A stretch of DNA of 64,000 nt from Staphylococcus sp. M0911. GTDB taxonomy: Bacteria; Bacillota; Bacilli; Staphylococcales; Staphylococcaceae. The notes under the pieces were generated by a model. The model was not told the origin of the DNA and ran no database searches. It was given only the letters and a program-made list of their open reading frames with translations. Made by a program: the position numbers and the translations under genes. The stretch spans positions 2,170,001 to 2,234,000 of the forward strand of contig NZ_CP022881.1 of the NCBI RefSeq assembly GCF_003491325.1, read 5' to 3'. The stretch's first letter is position 1. The number at the start of each line of letters is the position of its first letter. This document shows, piece by piece, positions 49,917-64,000 of the stretch.

Positions 49917-50378
49917 CTAGTAGTAATTTATGACAGGTAAAATTCTTTTAAGAATATTTGCTCTAATAATATCTCGAGATACAATATCCATTTTTAACGT
50001 TTCTCGATCAATAGCAGCAATAATCATTTTTGCTTCTCTTTCATTTACAAGTCCTTTATCTAACAAGCCATCTATTAAATAAAGTGCTTGTTGTTGGGAT
50101 ATTGAAGGACCTATTAATTGAAGTAAATGATTAATATAACCTGTTTCATCTTTGTTTTCAATTTTCGTGATTCGGATGTAACCACCACCACCACGTTTAC
50201 TTTCTATTTCGTAACCATGCTCATTTGTAAATCTCGTTTTAATCACATAGTTTAATTGAGAAGGGACGCAGTCAAAACGTTGAGCAATATTTGCTCTTTG
50301 AATTTCCACCACATCTTCATTGGTTTCTTCAAATAAATGTTTAATGTACTGTTCTATGATGTCGGACATATTATGCAT
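49917..50378 (-). CDS. ctsR: CtsR, repressor of class III heat-shock genes
   Basis: 153 residues. The winged HTH includes [20 protein letters not shown], and the glycine-rich wing [15 protein letters not shown] is the heat-sensing tetraglycine loop. It represses clp genes until heat or redox stress, when McsA/McsB and ClpC remove it. ATG 50378 has AGAGGTGAT upstream. First gene of its operon, with two CtsR boxes in its promoter. Confidence 0.98.
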   Translation of the reverse strand: MHNMSDIIEQYIKHLFEETNEDVVEIQRANIAQRFDCVPSQLNYVIKTRFTNEHGYEIESKRGGGGYIRITKIENKDETGYINHLLQLIGPSISQQQALYLIDGLLDKGLVNEREAKMIIAAIDRETLKMDIVSRDIIRANILKRILPVINYY

Positions 50379-50392
50379 GATTATCACCTCTT

Positions 50393-50440
50393 TTTGACCT
50401 TCTTTGACTATATTATATGACCAACTTTGACCATTTTCAA
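50393..50440 (-). promoter_or_regulatory. ctsR operon promoter with two CtsR boxes
   Basis: TTGAAA (50440-50435), 17 bases and TATAAT (50417-50412) form the promoter. CtsR heptad repeats occur twice: GGTCAAAGTTGGTCATA (50432-50416), filling the spacer and touching the -10, and AGTCAAAGAAGGTCAAA (50409-50393), covering the start of transcription. The operon thus represses itself. Confidence 0.9.
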
Positions 50441-50533
50441 TTAATTTGATTTTAAATTTTTAAATTTTATGATGTTAGCGCTTATTTTTTATTGTATGAT
50501 AGACAATAGAATAAATTAAAGGAATGAAAAAAC

Positions 50534-51748
50534 ATGCACATTCTCATAGGGATTATTGGAATTATTTTCTTTTTAGCACTCGCGTACTTATTTAGTTCAG
50601 ATAGAAAGAATATTCGTTGGCAATATGTTGGATTATTATTAGTAATTCAATTAATTTTCGCCTTCATTTTATTAAAAACAAATATTGGTATTACAGTCAT
50701 TGGTGGTATTGCTAATGGTTTTGGTTATTTACTATCTAAAGCAGCAGAAGGCGTTAACTTCGTTTTCGGTGGTTTTAAATATGTAGATCCTAAAAATCCA
50801 CCATTTTTCTTTAACGTTTTATTACCAATTGTATTTATTTCAGCATTAATCGGTATCTTACAATACACTAAAATTTTACCATTTATAATTAATGTGTTAG
50901 GTTTCCTGATTTCAAAAATCAATGGTATGGGACGTTTGGAATCATACAATGCAGTAGCAGCAGCAATTTTAGGTCAATCTGAAGTATTTATTTCTTTAAA
51001 ACAACAACTTCCTTATATACCTAAACAACGTTTGTATACATTAACTGCATCTGCAATGTCTACTGTATCTGCTTCAATTATTGGTGCTTATTTCACATTA
51101 ATTGAACCGAAATACGTCGTAACAGCCGTTGTATTAAACTTATTTGGTGGTTTCATTATCGCTTCAATTATTAATCCTTATAAAGTTAATGAAGAAGATG
51201 ATAAATTATTAGTTGCCGAAAGTGAAACTAAAAATCAATCTTTCTTTGAAATGCTTGGGGAGTATATTTTAGATGGATTTAAAGTGGCAGTCATCGTAGG
51301 CGCGATGTTAATTGGATACATCGCAATCATCGCGTTACTTAATGGTTTAGTAAGCGGTGCTTTCAGTTTACTTTCAGGTGGTGCAATCAAATGGGATTTC
51401 CAAACTTTAATTGGATTTGTTTTTGCTCCATTTGCATTCTTAGCAGGTGTACCATGGAACGATGCGGTTCAATCAGGTTCTGTTATGGCAACTAAATTAC
51501 TATCAAATGAATTCGTTGCAATGCAGGCATTAGGTAAGTTAAATGGCATTTCAGAACATGCTAAAGGTGTTACTTCAGTATTCTTAGTATCATTTGCTAA
51601 CTTTAGCTCTATTGGTATTATTTCTGGTGCTATTAAATCATTAAATGATAAAAAAGGTGACGTTGTTGCAAGATTCGGATTAAAATTATTATTCGGTGCG
51701 ACATTAGTATCATTTATTTCAGCAGCAATTGCTGGATTCTTCATTTAA
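50534..51748 (+). CDS. nupC: CNT-family nucleoside transporter
   Basis: 404 residues with eight or more membrane segments. GGFKYVDPKNPPFFFNVLLPIVF, ILGQSEVFISLKQQLP and GVPWNDAVQSGSVMATKL are the conserved segments of concentrative nucleoside permeases. It imports nucleosides with protons. AAAGGAATG lies before the ATG. It is monocistronic, convergent with pdxST and divergent from ctsR. The salvage kinases at the window start are possible users of its cargo. Confidence 0.95.
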   Translation: MHILIGIIGIIFFLALAYLFSSDRKNIRWQYVGLLLVIQLIFAFILLKTNIGITVIGGIANGFGYLLSKAAEGVNFVFGGFKYVDPKNPPFFFNVLLPIVFISALIGILQYTKILPFIINVLGFLISKINGMGRLESYNAVAAAILGQSEVFISLKQQLPYIPKQRLYTLTASAMSTVSASIIGAYFTLIEPKYVVTAVVLNLFGGFIIASIINPYKVNEEDDKLLVAESETKNQSFFEMLGEYILDGFKVAVIVGAMLIGYIAIIALLNGLVSGAFSLLSGGAIKWDFQTLIGFVFAPFAFLAGVPWNDAVQSGSVMATKLLSNEFVAMQALGKLNGISEHAKGVTSVFLVSFANFSSIGIISGAIKSLNDKKGDVVARFGLKLLFGATLVSFISAAIAGFFI

Positions 51749-51752
51749 TGAA

Positions 51753-51806
51753 CAAAGGCAATGTATGATTGGGTATTTAAACTCAATCATACATTGCCTT
51801 ATTTTT
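51753..51806. terminator. Bidirectional terminator between nupC and pdxT
   Basis: AAGGCAATGTATGATTG pairs with its complement ending at 51800 around a short loop, with a T run on the plus strand (51801-51806). Confidence 0.88.
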
Positions 51807-52362
51807 ATTTTTGAATCATATGGTTAATAAAATAGTCCGTTACACGATAATCATCTGTTAATTCAGGATGGAATGATACCCCTAAATATTTATCTTGCTT
51901 AACAGCAACGATTTTATCGCCAATTTCACTTAATATTTCAACATGGTCAGCTACTTTCGCAATATGAGGTGCTCTAATAAAAACACCTTCTATATCCGTA
52001 GCGATACCTTTAATGTCTAATTCTGATTCAAAGCTATCTACTTGTCTACCAAATGAATTACGTTGAACTGTAATATCCAATTTATTTAAATAGCCTTCCT
52101 CACCTTCAACATCACTAGCTAGTACGATTAAACCAGCACAAGTACCAAACATAGGTAAATCTGATTGCTGAAGCTTTTCTTTAAAACCATATAAATCCAT
52201 TAACCTTCTTAATGTTGTTGATTCACCACCAGGTAAGATTAAACCATCGATATCATCTAATTGTTCTACTTTTTTAATTGCGATACCTTCATGACCACTC
52301 AATTCTATATGACGAATATGTTCACGAACTGCACCTTGAAGCGCTAATACACCTATTTTCAT
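51805..52362 (-). CDS. pdxT: Pyridoxal 5'-phosphate synthase glutaminase subunit
   Basis: 185 residues, class I glutaminase. [10 protein letters not shown], the nucleophile Cys in [11 protein letters not shown] and SFHPELT (His, Glu) form the catalytic triad. It feeds ammonia to PdxS. It lies 3 bases after the pdxS stop, in one operon. Confidence 0.98.
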   Translation of the reverse strand: MKIGVLALQGAVREHIRHIELSGHEGIAIKKVEQLDDIDGLILPGGESTTLRRLMDLYGFKEKLQQSDLPMFGTCAGLIVLASDVEGEEGYLNKLDITVQRNSFGRQVDSFESELDIKGIATDIEGVFIRAPHIAKVADHVEILSEIGDKIVAVKQDKYLGVSFHPELTDDYRVTDYFINHMIQK

Positions 52363-52365
52363 ATA

Positions 52366-53253
52366 TTACCAACCACGCTCTTGCATACGTTCTTCTAATG
52401 AAATTTGGTTAATGTCTAAGCCTTTCATAGCAGTTCCTAATTCGGCAGCTAATTTACCAATTAGCTCATAATCTTGATAGTGTGTCGTAGCTTGAACAAT
52501 CGCTTTAGCGAATTTTTCTGGATCCTCAGATTTGAAAATACCTGATCCAACAAATACACCATCTGCACCTAGTTCCATCATTAAAGCAGCATCTTGAGGT
52601 GTTGCAACGCCACCTGCAGCAAAGTTAACAACTGGTAATCTACCATTATCTTTGATTTGTTTTAAAACTTCATATGGTGCTCCGATATCTTTAGCAAATG
52701 TCATAATTTCATCATCATTCATAACAGTCAATCGACTCACTTCAGCATTAACTCTTCTCATATGTCTTACTGCTTCGACAATATTACCCGTACCCGGTTC
52801 TCCTTTAGTTCTTAACATAGCAGCCCCTTCGCCGATACGACGAGCAGCTTCACCTAAATTACGACAACCACATACAAAAGGTACTGTGAATTGATCTTTA
52901 CGCAAATGATATTCTTCATCAGCAGGTGTTAGTACTTCTGATTCATCAATATAATCCACACCCATTGCTTCTAATACACGAGCTTCTGTAATATGACCAA
53001 TTCGTGCTTTAGCCATAACTGGAATAGATACAGCATTCATAACTTCTTCAACAATTTTAGGGTTAGCACTACGTGCAACACCACCAGCTGCACGGATGTC
53101 AGAAGGTACTCTTTCTAATGCCATAACTGCAACAGCACCAGCTTCTTCTGCAATTTTAGCTTGTTCCGCATTGACAACATCCATAATAACGCCGCCTTTT
53201 TGCATTTCAGCCATTCCTCGTTTAACTCTTTCAGATCCAACTATTTTAGACAT
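52366..53253 (-). CDS. pdxS: Pyridoxal 5'-phosphate synthase subunit PdxS
   Basis: 295 residues, a TIM barrel. [31 protein letters not shown] (catalytic Lys) and the phosphate loop [12 protein letters not shown] are invariant features. It builds PLP from ribose-5-phosphate, glyceraldehyde-3-phosphate and ammonia. It is divergent from its presumed regulator pdxR over 96 bases. Confidence 0.99.
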   Translation of the reverse strand: MSKIVGSERVKRGMAEMQKGGVIMDVVNAEQAKIAEEAGAVAVMALERVPSDIRAAGGVARSANPKIVEEVMNAVSIPVMAKARIGHITEARVLEAMGVDYIDESEVLTPADEEYHLRKDQFTVPFVCGCRNLGEAARRIGEGAAMLRTKGEPGTGNIVEAVRHMRRVNAEVSRLTVMNDDEIMTFAKDIGAPYEVLKQIKDNGRLPVVNFAAGGVATPQDAALMMELGADGVFVGSGIFKSEDPEKFAKAIVQATTHYQDYELIGKLAAELGTAMKGLDINQISLEERMQERGW

Positions 53254-53349
53254 AAATTCTACCCCTTTACTTCTTGATTAAATTAATTGTAAAGGATAAA
53301 CTGATATTTAAAAAGGTTCAATTTATTTATTATAAAGGAGGTCAGATGA

Positions 53350-54732
53350 GTGAAAGAGAAACAATCACTGTATATTGATTTATACGAAAAGTTGAAAAAG
53401 CAAATTATAGAAGGTCAATATCAGTCAAATGACAGATTCCCTTCAAAACGTCAATTAAGTGAGCATTTATCTTTAAGCCAAACAACTATTGAACACGCCT
53501 ATCAATTGTTATTGGATGAAGGGTTTATATACTCTAAACCACGATCAGGTTATTACGTCTCCGATATCGAATCATTACCTGTACTATCCAAACAATATGT
53601 TGTGCCCACAACTACATACAACAATAATGAAAATTTGGATGAAGATAAAGAACATTATGCTTATTCTTTTAACTTATCAGAAATCGACGCAGAATATTTT
53701 CCCTCACATTTATTTAGAAAATATGCAAAAGATGTATTTGAAGATAATCAGTTTGAACTATTACAAAGAGGAAATAATCAAGGTGAATTTGAATTAAGAC
53801 AACAAATTGCGCATTATTTATTCAGCAGTAGAGGAGTAACATCTCATCCAGATCAAATCATAATAGGATCTTCAACAGAACAATTATTAAATATGTTAAC
53901 TGATATACTCGAAGATGCGTCATTTGCTATAGAAAAACCTAGTTATCCTCCGATTAAACAAGTATTAGATAAAAAGAAATTCAACTATTTACAAGTCCCA
54001 GTCGAGAAAAATGGTATACAAACTCATCCTATTTTATCATCGGATCATAACATAATTTATATCACACCTTCACACCAGTTTCCTACTGGCCATGTTATGA
54101 ATCTAAAGAAAAGAACCCAACTCATCAACTGGGCTCAACAACAAGATAATAGATACATTATCGAAGATGATTATGATTCAGAATTTAGATATTTTGGTAA
54201 ACCTATCCCTGCATTACAGAGTCTTGATTCACAGGATAAAGTCATTTATCTTAGTACCTTTTCTAAATCTATTTATCCAAGTTGCAGAATTGCATATATT
54301 GTATTACCACCGAAATTGTTAGAACAATATCATCATTATCATTATAAAGAAGCCAATACAGCTCCAGTTCATATCCAAAGAATGATTGCACAATTTATGA
54401 GTAGTGGTAGTTTTGAACGTCATTTAAATAAAATGAGAAAAATTTATAAAGAAAAGTTGCAATTTATTTTAAATGCTTTGTCACCATACGAAAATCAGTT
54501 GAAAGTTGACGGTGCACTTACAGGTATGCATTTTACTCTAACTGTTTTAAACGGATTAAATATGGAAGAATGTTTACAACGCGCTAAAAAGCATTCACTG
54601 AAATTACACCCCTATGAATTTGAAGAAAATACAAGTTCAACTCCAAAATTCATTATAGGTTTCGGTGGTATTCCTAAAAACCAATTAACTTCCCATACAG
54701 AAGCACTCATCAATACGTTAATTATAAAGTAA
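53350..54732 (+). CDS. pdxR: PdxR, MocR-type GntR/aminotransferase regulator
   Basis: 460 residues. A winged HTH (RFPSKRQLSEHLSLSQTTIEHAYQLL) is fused to an aminotransferase-like domain with the PLP lysine in YLSTFSKSIYPSCRIAYIV. Such proteins sense PLP and activate pdxST. The start is a GTG with AGGAGG 8 bases upstream; the nearby ATG at 53346 is in another frame. It is divergent from pdxS. Confidence 0.93.
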   Translation: MKEKQSLYIDLYEKLKKQIIEGQYQSNDRFPSKRQLSEHLSLSQTTIEHAYQLLLDEGFIYSKPRSGYYVSDIESLPVLSKQYVVPTTTYNNNENLDEDKEHYAYSFNLSEIDAEYFPSHLFRKYAKDVFEDNQFELLQRGNNQGEFELRQQIAHYLFSSRGVTSHPDQIIIGSSTEQLLNMLTDILEDASFAIEKPSYPPIKQVLDKKKFNYLQVPVEKNGIQTHPILSSDHNIIYITPSHQFPTGHVMNLKKRTQLINWAQQQDNRYIIEDDYDSEFRYFGKPIPALQSLDSQDKVIYLSTFSKSIYPSCRIAYIVLPPKLLEQYHHYHYKEANTAPVHIQRMIAQFMSSGSFERHLNKMRKIYKEKLQFILNALSPYENQLKVDGALTGMHFTLTVLNGLNMEECLQRAKKHSLKLHPYEFEENTSSTPKFIIGFGGIPKNQLTSHTEALINTLIIK

Positions 54733-54767
54733 CACTTCTTTTTCTTTTGAAAAAGTTAGTGTTACTT
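54727..54767 (+). terminator. Hairpin overlapping the pdxR stop
   Basis: AAGTAACACT (54727-54736) pairs with AGTGTTACTT (54758-54767), with a second T-rich/A-rich stem inside. There is no T run after it, so efficiency is uncertain. Confidence 0.5.
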
Positions 54768-54860
54768 ATGCAATTGACGTTAGTCTATTGTATTCATAAT
54801 TAACTTGAGGGATATAATTAAAGAGAAATGGATAAACTGACTCTTTTTATTTTTGGGCAT

Positions 54861-54883
54861 AAAAAAAGAGACCTTGCGGTCTC
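54861..54883 (-). terminator. rRNA-type terminator, distal copy
   Basis: GAGACCGCAAGGTCTC followed by seven Ts and ATGCCC on the minus strand. The surrounding 35 bases (54851-54885) match 55142-55176 except for one base. Confidence 0.85.
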
Positions 54884-54889
54884 AATTAT

Positions 54890-55013
54890 ATTTGCCTGGC
54901 ATGGGCTATTGTTCTTAATAGCTCATGCTATTAAGTAAGTAAAACATGTGATTTTCAATCACTGTTTTGCTTTAGAACGTTAGTCTGCTACCTTCGGCGC
55001 TAAGGAGCTTTTT
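54890..55013 (-). pseudogene. Decayed 5S rRNA remnant
   Basis: The segment begins with TGCCTGGCA like the 3' end of the intact 5S, diverges for about 70 bases, then at 54974-55010 follows the intact gene with only a few changes (AGAACGTTAGTCTGCTACC, TCGGCGCTAAGGAGCTT). The 5' third of 5S is missing. The remaining stretch to 55140 has a small palindrome (TTAGCTCGACTAA) and no gene. Confidence 0.75.
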
Positions 55014-55151
55014 CAACTTGAGAGAAATGCGCTTATACTTCTTCATTTTCATCTCTCCCTTACTCACTTAGCTCGACTAAGCTCGTTGCGCTCATTCTTC
55101 AATTCATCGTCTAAACGCATTTGCTCTGCGTTGACTTTCTTTTTTGGGCAT

Positions 55152-55174
55152 AAAAAAAGAGACCTTACGGTCTC
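55152..55174 (-). terminator. Terminator of the first rRNA operon
   Basis: GAGACCGTAAGGTCTC followed by seven Ts on the minus strand, 27 bases past the 5S 3' end. Confidence 0.9.
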
Positions 55175-55201
55175 AATGCGGCTCATCGCATCCTATTATT
55201 T

Positions 55202-55316
55202 GCCTGGCAACGTCCTACTCTAGCGGAACGTTAGTCCGACTACCATCGGCGCTAAGGAGCTTAACTTCTGTGTTCGGCATGGGAACAGGTGTGACCTCCT
55301 TGCCATTGTCACCAGA
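55202..55316 (-). rRNA. 5S ribosomal RNA, operon 1
   Basis: About 115 bases from TCTGGTGACAATGGCAAGG to GTTGCCAGGC, the staphylococcal 5S. Its sequence is identical to the copy at 60469-60583. Confidence 0.97.
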
Positions 55317-55385
55317 CAAATGGAATGTATTATACATTCAAAACTAGATAGTAAGTAAAATGATTTTGCGTCGCAAAACATAAAT

Positions 55386-60242
<4,857 letters not shown>

Positions 60243-60368
60243 AATTATGATGTTTGATTAGCTCATAAAACTAAATTAATTGTTGTAACTTTCGTTACAT
60301 TATTGGAATTAACGTTGACATATTGTCATTCAGTTTTCAATGTTCATTTCTTTTACCGACAAGAATTA

Positions 60369-60397
60369 ATTATACGCTTTATTAACTCGAAAGTCAA
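60369..60397 (-). promoter_or_regulatory. Promoter of rRNA operon 1
   Basis: TTGACT (60397-60392), a 17-base spacer and TATAAT (60374-60369), located in the short gap between the two operons. Operon 1 is therefore not dependent on read-through from operon 2. Confidence 0.85.
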
Positions 60398-60431
60398 CAA
60401 CTTTTTATAAATAATTTTTATCGTATATACC

Positions 60432-60458
60432 TCACAAAAAAATGACCTCACGGCCAAA
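60432..60458 (-). terminator. Terminator of the second rRNA operon
   Basis: A short stem TGGCC/GGTCA with a GTGA loop, followed by seven Ts on the minus strand. It differs from the GAGACC terminator of operon 1. Confidence 0.6.
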
Positions 60459-60468
60459 TATAGGTATT

Positions 60469-60583
60469 GCCTGGCAACGTCCTACTCTAGCGGAACGTTA
60501 GTCCGACTACCATCGGCGCTAAGGAGCTTAACTTCTGTGTTCGGCATGGGAACAGGTGTGACCTCCTTGCCATTGTCACCAGA
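60469..60583 (-). rRNA. 5S ribosomal RNA, operon 2
   Basis: Identical to the operon 1 copy along its length, with the same flanking sequence on the 23S side. Confidence 0.97.
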
Positions 60584-60652
60584 CAAATGGAATGTATTAT
60601 ACATTCAAAACTAGATAGTAAGTAAAATGATTTTGCGTCGCAAAACATAAAT

Positions 60653-64000
<3,348 letters not shown>

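Noticed and set aside
50471-50490. A cre-like GTTAGCGCTTATT before nupC
   Set aside because: It misses several fixed positions and is not placed over clear promoter boxes.
54890-55140. A possible tRNA gene in the region past the 5S
   Set aside because: No acceptor, TTCRA or anticodon arm could be assembled; the similarity is to 5S rRNA instead.

Overview
The window is low-GC Firmicute DNA from a Staphylococcus. RpoB, RpoC, EF-G, CtsR, McsA/McsB and CysE match what I remember of the S. aureus proteins almost residue for residue, and the gene order is the staphylococcal core order. Small protein differences and the 16S V2 sequence point to a coagulase-negative species of the epidermidis/haemolyticus/hominis/lugdunensis type rather than S. 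aureus. I cannot fix the species from the sequence alone.

1-19 kb is the metabolic, partly accessory part: two deoxynucleoside kinases, a HAD phosphatase, ilvE, an SDR-type threonine dehydrogenase, a large LPXTG-anchored 5'-nucleotidase (AdsA-like), an NmrA-type oxidoreductase, a divergent pentitol locus (AraB-like kinase; TarJ-like dehydrogenase, polyol permease and DeoR regulator), a small membrane protein, a hairpin-rich repeat cluster, an ornithine cyclodeaminase/mu-crystallin family gene, a candidate small RNA, a GNAT acetyltransferase, kbl and an M20 amidohydrolase. Threonine dehydrogenase and Kbl together make the two-step threonine-to-glycine pathway. The dehydrogenase and the pentitol genes carry CcpA (cre) type sites.

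19-54 kb is the conserved information-processing block, read almost entirely on the minus strand: pdxST, the ctsR-mcsA-mcsB-clpC stress operon, radA, the PIN/TRAM gene, gltX, a cysteine T-box with cysE-cysS-mrnC-rlmB-yacP-sigH-rpmG-secE-nusG, rplKA, rplJL, rsmC, rpoBC, an L7Ae-family gene, rpsL, rpsG, fusA and tuf. Three ribosomal-protein leaders are visible (L10, and L1-type elements before rplK and before rplA). nupC and pdxR are the only plus-strand genes in the later part.

54.7-64 kb holds two tandem rRNA operons on the minus strand: one complete 16S-23S-5S set, then the 5S, 23S and 3' end of 16S of a second. No tRNA lies in the spacers. The two 23S copies differ at a few bases, and a decayed 5S fragment with a second copy of the terminator sits beyond the last 5S.

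I found no phage, insertion sequence, CRISPR array or defence island. The best candidates for something new are the small RNA near 15.8 kb, the pentitol locus with its TGAACA operator array, the recurring hairpin elements at 14.1-14.6 and 33.7 kb, and the duplicated L1-type motif.
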